Assembly (NCBI GenBank): GCA_903921455.1
Contig: CAIXPZ010000047.1
Span: 1-64,000 of the forward strand
Reading direction: 5' to 3'
From: an uncultured Verrucomicrobia subdivision 3 bacterium
GTDB lineage: Bacteria > Verrucomicrobiota > Verrucomicrobiae > Limisphaerales > UBA11358
DNA length: 64,000 nt
Shown here: piece after piece, positions 16,764-25,851 of the stretch
Numbering within the stretch: position 1 is the stretch's first letter
Layout: every line of letters begins with the position of its first letter
Translations under genes and position numbers: made by a program
Notes under the pieces: generated by a model
Told to the model about the DNA's origin: nothing
Databases searched by the model: none
The model's input: only the letters and a program-made list of their open reading frames with translations

Positions 16764-18146
16764 ATGTTCGAAAAAGTATTGGTAGCCAACCGCGGAGAAA
16801 TTGCCGTCCGGATTATTCGTGCCTGCAAGGAAATGAACATCCGGACTGTGGCAGTGTATTCCGAGGTGGATGCAAACTCAATGCACGTCCAGATGGCCGA
16901 CGAGGCTATCTGTATCGGTAAAGCTCAGTCTTCGGAAAGTTATCTACGTATTGATCGAATTATAAGCGCGGCCGAAATCGCAGACGTGGATGCAATTCAT
17001 CCGGGTTACGGGTTTTTATCAGAGAACGCCCATTTTGCTGAAGTTTGCGAGAGTTGCAATATTCGGTTCATTGGCCCAAGCCCTCGCGCCATGAGCGCAC
17101 TGGAAGACAAGGCTGTCAGCCGCTCGCTCGCCAAGAAGGCCGGCGTAGAAACTCCCCCCGGCTCCGAAGGGACGGTTGAAAACGAGAAAGACGCCTTGCT
17201 CATTGCCAAAAAAATTGGCTATCCCGTGATGATCAAAGCCGTGGCCGGCGGTGGCGGACGGGGAATGCGCATTGCGCACAATGACATTTCGCTAGTTAAG
17301 GGTTACCACACGGCTCGCTCCGAAGCCGAGAAGTGTTTTGGTAATTCCGGGGTTTATATCGAAAAATTCATCGAAAACCCGCACCATATTGAGATTCAAA
17401 TTCTCGGCGACACCAAGGGGAAAATTATTCATCTCGGTGAGCGGGACTGCTCGGTGCAGCGGCGCAATCAGAAGTTGATTGAAGAATCGCCCTCGCCCCT
17501 GTTGGAGCAGAAATTTCGCAAGTTGCGCGATAAAATCGGCAAGGCGGCCATTCGTATTGCAGAAGCTGCTCGCTATACCAATGCCGGCACGGTGGAATTC
17601 ATTGTGGACGACAATGGGAATTTTTATTTCCTTGAAGTCAACAAACGTATTCAGGTGGAACATCCCGTCACCGAAGAAGTCACGGGCATTGACCTAGTGC
17701 GCGCCCAGATTGAAATTGCGATGGGCGAGCCGCTGCGTTATTCGCAAAGTGACATTGTAATGAAAGGCCACGCCATTGAATGCCGCATCAATGCGGAAGA
17801 TCCTTTCAACGACTTCCGGCCCAGCCCCGGCCGCATTGAAATGTATTATCAGCCGGGCGGACGCGAAGTCCGCGTGGACACCCACGCCTACGCCGGCTAC
17901 ACAATCCCGCCGACCTACGATTCGATGATCGGCAAACTCATTGTCCGGGGCAAAGATCGCCGCGATGCGATTGACCGCATGAACCGGGCGTTGAACGAGT
18001 TTATGATCAGCGGCGTCAAGACCACGATTTCGTTCCAGCAGGCCATCATGCAGGATCCCAACTTCCGCCGGGGCGTTTATACCACCAACTTCGTGGAACA
18101 ACTGCTCGGCGGTGCGCGCCGCGAATTGATTGAGGAAAAAACCTAA
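16764..18146 (+). CDS. accC: Biotin carboxylase, acetyl-CoA carboxylase subunit
   Basis: A 460-residue ATP-dependent enzyme that carboxylates biotin on AccB. Family landmarks in order: the N-terminal [31 protein letters not shown], the glycine-rich ATP loop [29 protein letters not shown], and the active-site block [18 protein letters not shown] with the catalytic arginine. The residue before that arginine is Lys (VNKRIQ) rather than the common Thr; the catalytic residues themselves are kept. The length is slightly above E. coli AccC (449). It is co-transcribed with accB. The accA and accD genes are not in this window. Confidence 0.96.
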   Translation: MFEKVLVANRGEIAVRIIRACKEMNIRTVAVYSEVDANSMHVQMADEAICIGKAQSSESYLRIDRIISAAEIADVDAIHPGYGFLSENAHFAEVCESCNIRFIGPSPRAMSALEDKAVSRSLAKKAGVETPPGSEGTVENEKDALLIAKKIGYPVMIKAVAGGGGRGMRIAHNDISLVKGYHTARSEAEKCFGNSGVYIEKFIENPHHIEIQILGDTKGKIIHLGERDCSVQRRNQKLIEESPSPLLEQKFRKLRDKIGKAAIRIAEAARYTNAGTVEFIVDDNGNFYFLEVNKRIQVEHPVTEEVTGIDLVRAQIEIAMGEPLRYSQSDIVMKGHAIECRINAEDPFNDFRPSPGRIEMYYQPGGREVRVDTHAYAGYTIPPTYDSMIGKLIVRGKDRRDAIDRMNRALNEFMISGVKTTISFQQAIMQDPNFRRGVYTTNFVEQLLGGARRELIEEKT

Positions 18147-18257
18147 TCCAGCTGCGACTCGAAAGCCGACCCTGACCGCCCCTGCCTGTCCATTGATTTT
18201 GTTTTAGGATTAAATTTGACAGCTCCCCTGCCCGCTTTATCTTGAGCCGTAAACATT

Positions 18258-18737
18258 ATGGCTGAAATTCCTCCGTCCAATCCCGCACCCACACCAGGGC
18301 CGACCGGCGCGGTGCCGCCACCAAAAAAAGAAACCGGCAAGGTCCAACCCAAAAAAGAGACTGTCCGCATCAATTTGCCGCCCAAACCAACCGCCGCGCC
18401 AACCATCAAACTACCGACGCTGCCGCCTGGCGGACCGACTGGTGCACCCAGTCCCGTGCCAATGACCGCGCCGGCCGCATCGGCGCCCGCGCCAGCTTTG
18501 AGAACTGCGGCGGCCGCGGCGGCCGCACCAGCCGCGCCAGCCAAGGGGGCCGCGCCAACCGCTGCCCAAAAACCTGCCCCAGTTGCCCAGCGCGCCGCTG
18601 CGCCCGTTGTGCCGTCCATCAAGACACTCGACAAGGTTTTAATTTTTTCCGCTGCCGTTGCCAGCCTCATCGCCGTGGGTGGCGTGACTTGGGTATTCCT
18701 CACCTTGAAAAACGTCGTTGAAAATTTCACCAGTTGA
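18258..18737 (+). CDS. Pro/Ala-rich protein with C-terminal membrane anchor
   Basis: A 159-residue protein of unknown function. Residues 1-115 are low complexity, made almost only of Pro, Ala, Thr, Gly and Lys (blocks such as PPKKETGKVQPKKETVRINLPP), and are likely extended and disordered. A single membrane helix follows at about residues 127-148 (VLIFSAAVASLIAVGGVTWVFL), with a short polar tail. With no signal peptide, the disordered part is likely cytoplasmic, making this a tail-anchored protein. It lies 111 bp after accC and 3 bp before trxA, so it is probably co-transcribed with trxA. The charged motifs could bind a protein or nucleic acid, but nothing in the sequence shows this. Confidence 0.7.
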   Translation: MAEIPPSNPAPTPGPTGAVPPPKKETGKVQPKKETVRINLPPKPTAAPTIKLPTLPPGGPTGAPSPVPMTAPAASAPAPALRTAAAAAAAPAAPAKGAAPTAAQKPAPVAQRAAAPVVPSIKTLDKVLIFSAAVASLIAVGGVTWVFLTLKNVVENFTS

Positions 18738-18740
18738 TTT

Positions 18741-19073
18741 ATGGCTTCCCCTTTGATTGTTACACTCACGCAGGATAATTTTGATGCCGAGGCGCTGAAA
18801 TCCCCCACCCCCGTGCTGGTAGATTTTTGGGCGGAATGGTGCGGCCCATGCAAGATGATTGCCCCCGTCCTTGACGAACTTGCCACTGAATATCAAGGCA
18901 AGGTGAAAATCGGCAAGGTTAACATCGACGAACATCAGGGACTTGCCGCGCAGTTTGGCGTCCGGGCGATTCCGACGCTGCTCGTCATTAAAAACGGCCA
19001 GGTCGCCGAGCAGATGGTCGGGGCCAAAAGCAAGCGCGATTTGAAAGCCAGCCTTGACCGCGCCACGGCCTGA
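18741..19073 (+). CDS. trxA: Thioredoxin
   Basis: A 110-residue cytoplasmic redox protein that reduces disulfides in ribonucleotide reductase, peroxiredoxins and other targets. The classic active site WCGPC (W33, C34, C37) sits in [23 protein letters not shown]. The buried cis-proline motif [11 protein letters not shown] and the final GAKSKRDL helix are intact. It is full length for Trx1. It lies 3 bp after the Pro/Ala-rich gene and is followed by a terminator. Confidence 0.96.
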   Translation: MASPLIVTLTQDNFDAEALKSPTPVLVDFWAEWCGPCKMIAPVLDELATEYQGKVKIGKVNIDEHQGLAAQFGVRAIPTLLVIKNGQVAEQMVGAKSKRDLKASLDRATA

Positions 19074-19090
19074 AAATTCTTTTGACCAAA

Positions 19091-19130
19091 ACGGCAAGGC
19101 GGATTTTCCCGCTTTGTCGTTTTTCTTTTT
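19091..19130 (+). terminator. Rho-independent terminator after trxA
   Basis: A 12-bp stem with two G-T pairs (acggcaaggcgg at 19091-19102 with ccgctttgtcgt at 19109-19120), a 6-nt loop and a T-rich tail (19120-19130). It ends just before the next plus-strand gene at 19147. Confidence 0.85.
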
Positions 19131-19146
19131 ACGATAACTTCACCCC

Positions 19147-20295
19147 ATGACTTTGTCTGAAATCCTGTCAAACGAGGAGTTGCGCCAGCATGAGTTCCCC
19201 GTAGCAAAAAACAAGGTTTTCCTCGGCCACGCCGGCGTCTGCCCCCTACCCCGCCGCGTCGCGCAAGCGATGATTGACTGCGCCAACGAAGCCATGCTAG
19301 GCGATCAGGAAGCGTTTGTCATGCATCGGATCGCCGACGCGCGCAAGGCCGGCGCACAACTCTTGAACTGCCAGCCGGACGAAGTTTCACTCGTTGGCCC
19401 GACCTCACTAGCGTTGAGCCTCGTTGCCGCCGGACTGAAATTCCGCAAGGGCGACAACATTCTGATTTACCACGACGATTATCCTTCCAACGTGTACCCG
19501 TGGCTGGCACTCGCCGACCAGGGCGTGAAAGTGCGCCTCCTGAATACCCGCGGACTAGGCATCATCCGCGCCATTGACGTGATGGGTCAGGTGGACGAAA
19601 ACACCCGCCTCGTCGCGCTTGCGTCCAATCATTTCATCAGCGGCTACCGGCTTGACCACACCGCTGTCGGCAAATTTCTGCGTGAACGAGGGATCCTTTT
19701 TTGCCTCGACGCCATCCAGACGCTCGGCGCGTTTCCGACGACCGTCGACCACGTTGATTTCCTTGCCGCTGATTCACATAAATGGCTGCTTGGCCCGTGC
19801 GGCGCGGGGTTGCTCTATGTCAAAAAGGATTTGCAGGAGAAACTAAACCCGCCCATATACGGCTGGCATAATGTGCGCAATCCCAATTTTGTCGCGCAGG
19901 AAAAAATCGAGTTCCGTAGCGGCGCGGCCAAGTTCGAGGCCGGCACGCATAATCTCGTCGGCCTGGTCGGCCTGCTGGCGGCGATGGAACTGGCGCTGGA
20001 GATAGGAGTGGAAAGCATCGCCACCGAACTGCTCCGCAAGCGCGCCTGGCTTGTGCCGGCATTGCAGGCCAAAGGCTATATTGTTCTGAACGCCGAACCA
20101 AAACCGGAAAACGCCAGCGGCATCACTACTTTCTTCACACCGGGTAAAGACCTTACGACCTTGCACCAGAAACTAGCGGATGCGGGCGTCATCACTTCCC
20201 TGCGAACTGATCGCAAAGGGCAGAATTACATCCGCCTTTCGCCACATTTTTACAACACCGACGCCGAATTACAGCGCGTGGTGGAAATATTGTAA
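19147..20295 (+). CDS. Class V aminotransferase (cysteine desulfurase-like)
   Basis: A 382-residue PLP enzyme of fold type I. The cofactor lysine is K212 in DSHKWLLGPCG, and the PLP-ring aspartate is D188 in FCLDAIQT. LGHAGVCPLPRRV near the N-terminus and FRSGAAKFEAGTHN later match class V members related to SufS/CsdA and isopenicillin-N epimerase. No cysteine-loop motif typical of a true NifS/IscS desulfurase is obvious, so it may act on another amino acid. It lies 17 bp after the trxA terminator and converges with the large minus-strand locus. The 130-bp gap to 20425 shows no clear terminator. Confidence 0.85.
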   Translation: MTLSEILSNEELRQHEFPVAKNKVFLGHAGVCPLPRRVAQAMIDCANEAMLGDQEAFVMHRIADARKAGAQLLNCQPDEVSLVGPTSLALSLVAAGLKFRKGDNILIYHDDYPSNVYPWLALADQGVKVRLLNTRGLGIIRAIDVMGQVDENTRLVALASNHFISGYRLDHTAVGKFLRERGILFCLDAIQTLGAFPTTVDHVDFLAADSHKWLLGPCGAGLLYVKKDLQEKLNPPIYGWHNVRNPNFVAQEKIEFRSGAAKFEAGTHNLVGLVGLLAAMELALEIGVESIATELLRKRAWLVPALQAKGYIVLNAEPKPENASGITTFFTPGKDLTTLHQKLADAGVITSLRTDRKGQNYIRLSPHFYNTDAELQRVVEIL

Positions 20296-20425
20296 TTGTT
20301 AGTTTACAGCATTTACCCGGCGTTTCTATTTTACTCGCAAGACACCGTGTTCCACGGGCCATAGTTTAAACTGCTGAGTTAAGGGCCTTACCAGTCTTCA
20401 AGCAACGCAACGTACTTCCGAAAAA

Positions 20426-22351
20426 TCAGTCGGTTTGGGCGGACGACAACTTGAGTTCATGCCGACGCCGGGCCTCATCACGCACAAAAATGGCACCAAC
20501 TTCCACGCGCACTCTTTCACCGTCGGCCTTGATCCAGCAGCAGTCGGGCGAAGCCGGGCCGGTCTTGCTCGGGTAATAGGCGCTGGCTTTTTTGAGCGGA
20601 ACCTGGTTGCCATTCACCCGCGGCCAACCGAACGTGACGTTCACTTTGGGAATGTTGGCGTGGGGAATTTTTGCCGTGCTGTAAACTTCCACAAACGCCG
20701 AGTGCCTGGCCCAAAAAGTAAAATCGTCGCCCTCGAACCGCAGGCTACCGACTTCGCGCACGGAACCGTCGGCAGACTTCACCTTGCAGATGAACCAGGT
20801 GTTGGTCTTGCCGTTGGCAATCTCCGTCGCGCCTTTCTCGATGCGGTAGGTGTAGGAACCCTTGGTCCATGCGAAGGGGCGGCGCACGCTGCAAAATTCG
20901 CCTTCATAGCCGGCGCTCTCCACGAGACAGTCTTCGCCGGCCACGCGCACATTCTCCAATCCGACGGGCGCTTTCTTGTCGCTCGACCAACGGGAAAAGA
21001 TTACGCCGTGGCCGGGGAAAATGCGTTCGTGATTGGTCGCGTTCTGCCAGCCGTTGATGTTGGATTGCAGACCGCCATAGAATTGGAGGTCATTGATCTT
21101 GGCAATGCCGCACGGCGAAACGTAGAGGTTGTAGGTGGAGGGAATGTCGCGGTCAATCGTCACATCCATTTCCAGCGAGGTGAAATGTTCGGTGGGTTTT
21201 TGAAAATCCCACCACACATTCGCGACGTGCCACGGCTGGTGCGGCAGCGTCACGCCAGCGGCCTTGGCCATTTCCTCCGGCGATGGCTGCTCGCAGGATT
21301 CATCGGTGACAACCGGCTTGGCTTCGCCGCGAATAAAACGTCCCACCTGCTGCAACGTTTTCACATCAATCTCCCGCAATCGACCGCTGTAATCCGGACC
21401 AACATCCAGCGAGAAGATGTTTCCAAAATTCACGGCGCCGAGATAGTCGGCATAAAGCTTCTCCGCCGGCAGACACAGGCTGTCATGGCTGGGCAGCGAA
21501 TAAAACCACATCGCGCCGCCCTGATGTTTGGGTAGGATAGGATAGGTGAATTCAGCCAGCTGGTAACTTTTCGCCGCCGGGCGATCCATATGGCGGCCGG
21601 CAGCTTTGTGGTCGTTGAGGGAGCCGGGGCGACCTTCCTCACCCAGCCGGATGTCGGCGCCCTCCTGGTCGCCGTTATTGAAACCGACAAAGCAATCCGG
21701 CTGCAAGGACTTCACAAAAGCAATTGTGTCCGCGTGACTCAATCCCCCATCGCCGACAGCGTAATCAAACCAGATATATTCCACCGGACCGTATCGGGTG
21801 AGTAGTTCCTTGAGCTGCGCTTTTTTCATTTCCGGATTGTAACCCCCATTATTGCGACGTTGGCGGCCACCGGGAAAATCCGGCCAGGCCCATTCGCCCT
21901 CGGAAAAATAGAGCGCGAGTTTGATGCCGTATTTGTCACAGGATTTCCGCAGTTCAGCGAGCACATCGCGACCCAATTTCGCCTTAGTGACCTTGCGGTC
22001 GGTCGTTTGCGTATCCCACAGACAAAAGCCGTCATGATGCTTGGTGAGAAAAAGGATGTAGCCCATGCCGGCATCCTTTGCGGTCTTAGCCCATTGGTCG
22101 GTATCGCAATCCTTTGCGGCAAAGAGATCAATATTCGTCACCCCCGGCGTCCATTCCTTGCCGGAGAAGGTGCTGAACGACCAGCAGATGAACATGCCAA
22201 ACCGCAGATTCTTCAAGGCTACGACGCGGGCCTCGGACACACCTGTTGAAGGCGCGGTGTTGGTTTGGGCATTCAAGCGGACAACCGCCAACATTGCCAG
22301 CAGTAAGGCCAAGCCGGTTCCGACTAATAGACGATTTATGAATCTTTTCAT
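20426..22351 (-). CDS. GH29-like alpha-L-fucosidase, last gene of the glycan locus
   Basis: A 641-residue exported protein with signal peptide 1-28 (ends RLNAQ). The GH29 barrel lies at about residues 40-370: KHHDGFCLWDTQTTD (104-118) and the nucleophile region YGPVEYIWFDYAVGDGG with D196. The usual substrate-binding motif FIHWG reads FICWS here (54-58), replacing a residue that normally contacts fucose. The enzyme may therefore be altered in specificity or weakened. The C-terminal 250 residues form beta-rich domains without a clear name. ATG start, 9 bp after the preceding DUF3472 stop, so it is part of the same operon. Confidence 0.8.
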   Translation of the reverse strand: MKRFINRLLVGTGLALLLAMLAVVRLNAQTNTAPSTGVSEARVVALKNLRFGMFICWSFSTFSGKEWTPGVTNIDLFAAKDCDTDQWAKTAKDAGMGYILFLTKHHDGFCLWDTQTTDRKVTKAKLGRDVLAELRKSCDKYGIKLALYFSEGEWAWPDFPGGRQRRNNGGYNPEMKKAQLKELLTRYGPVEYIWFDYAVGDGGLSHADTIAFVKSLQPDCFVGFNNGDQEGADIRLGEEGRPGSLNDHKAAGRHMDRPAAKSYQLAEFTYPILPKHQGGAMWFYSLPSHDSLCLPAEKLYADYLGAVNFGNIFSLDVGPDYSGRLREIDVKTLQQVGRFIRGEAKPVVTDESCEQPSPEEMAKAAGVTLPHQPWHVANVWWDFQKPTEHFTSLEMDVTIDRDIPSTYNLYVSPCGIAKINDLQFYGGLQSNINGWQNATNHERIFPGHGVIFSRWSSDKKAPVGLENVRVAGEDCLVESAGYEGEFCSVRRPFAWTKGSYTYRIEKGATEIANGKTNTWFICKVKSADGSVREVGSLRFEGDDFTFWARHSAFVEVYSTAKIPHANIPKVNVTFGWPRVNGNQVPLKKASAYYPSKTGPASPDCCWIKADGERVRVEVGAIFVRDEARRRHELKLSSAQTD

Positions 22352-22359
22352 GGCGTGGA

Positions 22360-23235
22360 TTATTCTTTGACGGCGACGGCGCGGGGTAGTTGGTTCAGCT
22401 GTTTGATCAAATCTTTAGGCAACGATTCATCGGCCAGCGGATTCATGATGTGAACCCCATTTTCGCCAAAAACCGGTTTGCCGTATTGCGCAGACAATTT
22501 TGAGAAAACCGCCGCCAGTTCGTTGGAGCCGCCGGAAGCCAGGAAATAGGAGTCATGCAGCTCGCCCCAAGTGCCATCGCCCACGGCCTGCGTTAGGCAT
22601 TTCAAATGATCCACATCCGGCCCCAGCCAGAGCCGGTAAAGGGCGAGCCGCGCAGCGGTGGGATTCTCGCCGCCGAAGTTTTCGAGGAAGGAGTTCACAC
22701 CACCGCCGAGAGTCTCGACACAATGCTGGCCACCGATGGGGCTGCGGATAGTGGCAAGGTGCAGCCATTTCTTCGCAGCAGGATTGTAGATGTAATAGCG
22801 CGCGTCAGTGGTGTTGGTGGCCGCGCCGGGCTGCTTGCGGACGAAGAATTGAAAGGTCTCGTTGGTCTGCCAATTCCAGATCATGTGCGTGTGCCCGCCC
22901 TCGCCTTCGCCGCCGAACCGGCCGAACTCGGTGTGCGGCCCGGCTTCGGTGGTCTTTGGATGCAGCGACGGCGAGGTATCCCAGATGGAGAAGATGGTGC
23001 GCCGCTCCTGCGGGTCGTTGTGCTGGATGCCGCAGTAGCCGCCCGCCGGCTCGCCCGGATGCCAGTTGGCCCCGCAATAATAAGTCGTCGGCTGCGTCGC
23101 CAGCACGGTGATCTGGCCGTAAAGACAGGTGCCGTCACCTTGCCCAGCGAGGTCCCACCACAGATGCTGGGCAGAAGCCGGGAGGCTGGACAACACAATG
23201 GTGGCGAACAATATGGAATACTTACTTAAATTCAT
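22360..23235 (-). CDS. Secreted DUF3472 protein
   Basis: A 291-residue secreted protein with signal peptide 1-22 (ends ASA). The DUF3472 pattern is visible: TYYCGANWHPGEPAGGYCGIQHND, ERRTIFSIWDTSPS, GHTHMIWNWQTNETFQFFVRK, and YYIYNPAAKKWLHLATIRSP. DUF3472 proteins are predicted beta-sandwiches of unknown role, often encoded among carbohydrate-active enzymes and possibly glycan-binding. The C-terminal 60 residues are helical and have no match that I can name. It is paired with a larger DUF3472 protein just upstream in the operon (30-bp gap). Confidence 0.75.
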   Translation of the reverse strand: MNLSKYSILFATIVLSSLPASAQHLWWDLAGQGDGTCLYGQITVLATQPTTYYCGANWHPGEPAGGYCGIQHNDPQERRTIFSIWDTSPSLHPKTTEAGPHTEFGRFGGEGEGGHTHMIWNWQTNETFQFFVRKQPGAATNTTDARYYIYNPAAKKWLHLATIRSPIGGQHCVETLGGGVNSFLENFGGENPTAARLALYRLWLGPDVDHLKCLTQAVGDGTWGELHDSYFLASGGSNELAAVFSKLSAQYGKPVFGENGVHIMNPLADESLPKDLIKQLNQLPRAVAVKE

Positions 23236-23265
23236 GGTTTTTAATTATACAAGCAGTGAGCCAGA

Positions 23266-25851
23266 TCATTCGGCATGATCCGTGATCGAGAGATGGTCGA
23301 ACTGCGCCCAATGGACGCAGGGCGTGGCGCCAGGCAGCGCATAATGGACAAAGCCGACCTCGATCGCATCGTTCATGGCCGGTATGCGGTGGCCGCCTTC
23401 GATGCTCTTGGTGGGCAGCGTGAAGCCGGTCACTTTTTCCCAGACCTTGCCGTCCGGCGAGATATAGGCTGCGAGTTCCTGCCCCTTGCGCGTGAGCTTG
23501 AACCATTTTGACCCGGATCCGATGTCGCCGGACGGCTGGTTGCCAGCGCCATTGATCATGGTGCTGTCGCAATGACGGGTCGCGCCATCGGCGGAACCCA
23601 TGAGCGCGATGTAGGGGATGCCCGCCCCGCCGAGCGGCTCGCCGGGGCGGGGATTGAGGTTGTCGCGCAGGATGATGCCAGAATACCAGTTACCCGCCGA
23701 TTCGAGACGCGTGCCGTCGGCCAGCGCCCGGTCGGGCGTAATGCCGGCCAGATGGGCGACGATGGTGACATCGCCCGTGTGCGGGCGGGTCAGGAGACCC
23801 ACGGAATCCCCGACCAGCGTGACCGTGCCATTCTCGACAGCGCGGTTGATCGGATAAAGATGATGCTCCAGTTCGGTGAGCTTCATGCCATTGGCATCCG
23901 TGACGGGAGCCGGCTTTGTTTCGCGGACGACAACCGGCGCGCTATCCACGGTGCGATTGTCATCCAGAATAGCGCGGGCAAAAACGGTCTTAGTTTCGCC
24001 GCCCCAGACGGGCGCGGAGAGGGCCTGGTCCGGCTTATCCGTGCCGGCCAAAAAATAATTTTCCGATTGCGCACCTTGTTGCGTGAAATAATCAAAGTGA
24101 TCGTTGACCGCATAATATTCCACCCGCTTGACCTTACCGGTAAATCCGGCCAAATGACTGGAAAGTTCGAGCCAAATGCCGGCAGTGAGTTGCGCCTCAG
24201 CAACCAGCATGGGTTCGCTCGTGATACCCGCGTGCGCAAAGGCTGATGCCGGCACAGTGGTGGTGCTAAAGCCCGGACCGGACCACGTCATCTGCAAAAA
24301 ATCGTCCGCCTGGTTGGCCCGGCCTTTACCGTGATAGAATGATACGCGCACAGGATGCACACCCGCCTTGAGCGCGACTGTGCCCGGATACCGGGCGATG
24401 GAGCGGTCGCCATCGGCATCAATGATGGCCTTACCATCGATGATGAATTGTGCGCCGCTGGCGGCTACCAGGTTAAAAGTATATAGACCTTCCGCCGGAA
24501 TACGGAGATACCCGTCAAAGGCAAAGGCATAGCCATTGCGGTGCAACCGCGGGGTGATGTCGGGCGTGGCGGTGACGCCAGTGCGCAGGGGTTTAAGCGA
24601 GGAGAAATACGGCAGCACCGACCAGGACTCCGGTCGGGCGGTTTCGTAATACCGATAGGAGAGGCCGGGAAGGAGGTTGCCGATTTCGGCCGAAGCCAGG
24701 GGCTTGGCGGACGATGCGGCGAACCGGGCTTCCGGCGACTTCTGGTTGAAGATGTCGCGGAGGACAAGCCGGACGCTGACCTTGCCCACCGGCGCGGTGG
24801 GCAGCGTGAGGGCGCACTCGCGCGCCTCGGGATCGTTCCAAGAATATGTGGCGACGCGGTTGTCGCCGTCAAATACTTCAACGTCATAGCCAAGCTGCGG
24901 CGCAGATTTGGAATCCAAGCTCCAGCGCACGACGAGTTGATTGCCGAGCCACTCGGCGGAAGGATATTCAATTTTCGCAGCGTCAAAGAAATCGGGCTGC
25001 ACGGGCTGGCGGACGGCAAAGCTCTGATGCACCACGGGCACGGACCTGGGCCGGTCCGTGGCGGGGTCCACGGGGTTCACCGTGGTTTCCATGAGGACGC
25101 CGCCGCCATTGTCGCCGGGCACAAGCGTGACGGCGTTGCCGCCGGCGTTTTGCGCGGTGAAGTTCGTCCGGGAAGTCCAGTGGCCATTGTCGAAGGTGTA
25201 GATGTTGCGAAACTCGACGGCGGCCTTTTTCGATTTGGTGGGGCCGAACCATTCCATGAACCCGCCCATGTTGTTGAACCCGGTCAGCTCCGCCGGGAAC
25301 TTGAAGGTGGCCATGTGATGCCATTCGCCCGTGTCGAGGTTCTTCATCCAGATGCCGGCAAAGCCCACATGCGGCGCATGATCCGTCGGCGTCCAGACGC
25401 GATGAACGAACCGATACCATTGGTTCACATTGAATTCATCCGCGGGCCACATGCCGGATACGCCGCCGGACGAGCCTTCCCACGTGGACCGGTGCCAGCC
25501 CATGTGCGGTCCGGCATAAACGAAATCAATGCCGCTGGCCGGCGCCCCCTTGCCGGTCACGCCCCAGGTGGACCACAACAGGTGGGTGGCATGCTCCGCC
25601 GAATTGAGCTGGACGCCGCCGTAATATTCGCAGCCCCAGCCTTCCTTGGACCGGCTGTGGTGCGGATACGTGGCGATGTAAATGGTGCGCGTCCAATACG
25701 GATAGCGCGCATCGTAGGTAACACATTCCAAATCCGACTTGGACTCGGGCACGAGATCGTAATAGCTAGCCCAGCCCATCAGCGGTTGAAAAAGGGTGAG
25801 CGACAGAAGGCCAAAGGCCGCAAGTCGGTATGGTTTCATAGTGAAATTCAT
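23266..25851 (-). CDS. Large secreted DUF3472-PA14 protein
   Basis: An 861-residue secreted modular protein. Signal peptide, then DUF3472 (about 30-270, with CEYYGGVQLNS and FKFPAELTGFNNMGGFMEWFG), a fibronectin-like beta domain (about 310-390), a PA14 domain (about 395-545: YRYYET..ITPRLHRNGYAFAFDGYLRIPAEGLYTF..ADGDRSIARYPG) and a C-terminal DUF1349-like jellyroll (about 650-855, SPDGKVWEKV). No catalytic motif is visible, so it is probably a glycan-binding or surface-scaffold protein. The ATG at 25851 overlaps the GH20 stop (ATGA); an in-frame ATG at 25839 is an alternative start. It seems to be a fused, enlarged relative of the neighbouring DUF3472 gene. Confidence 0.75.
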   Translation of the reverse strand: MNFTMKPYRLAAFGLLSLTLFQPLMGWASYYDLVPESKSDLECVTYDARYPYWTRTIYIATYPHHSRSKEGWGCEYYGGVQLNSAEHATHLLWSTWGVTGKGAPASGIDFVYAGPHMGWHRSTWEGSSGGVSGMWPADEFNVNQWYRFVHRVWTPTDHAPHVGFAGIWMKNLDTGEWHHMATFKFPAELTGFNNMGGFMEWFGPTKSKKAAVEFRNIYTFDNGHWTSRTNFTAQNAGGNAVTLVPGDNGGGVLMETTVNPVDPATDRPRSVPVVHQSFAVRQPVQPDFFDAAKIEYPSAEWLGNQLVVRWSLDSKSAPQLGYDVEVFDGDNRVATYSWNDPEARECALTLPTAPVGKVSVRLVLRDIFNQKSPEARFAASSAKPLASAEIGNLLPGLSYRYYETARPESWSVLPYFSSLKPLRTGVTATPDITPRLHRNGYAFAFDGYLRIPAEGLYTFNLVAASGAQFIIDGKAIIDADGDRSIARYPGTVALKAGVHPVRVSFYHGKGRANQADDFLQMTWSGPGFSTTTVPASAFAHAGITSEPMLVAEAQLTAGIWLELSSHLAGFTGKVKRVEYYAVNDHFDYFTQQGAQSENYFLAGTDKPDQALSAPVWGGETKTVFARAILDDNRTVDSAPVVVRETKPAPVTDANGMKLTELEHHLYPINRAVENGTVTLVGDSVGLLTRPHTGDVTIVAHLAGITPDRALADGTRLESAGNWYSGIILRDNLNPRPGEPLGGAGIPYIALMGSADGATRHCDSTMINGAGNQPSGDIGSGSKWFKLTRKGQELAAYISPDGKVWEKVTGFTLPTKSIEGGHRIPAMNDAIEVGFVHYALPGATPCVHWAQFDHLSITDHAE

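Noticed and set aside
20296..20425. Small hairpin ccgtg-ttc-cacgg between the convergent genes as a terminator
   Set aside because: The 5-bp stem is not followed by a T-tract on either strand, so it is not convincing.
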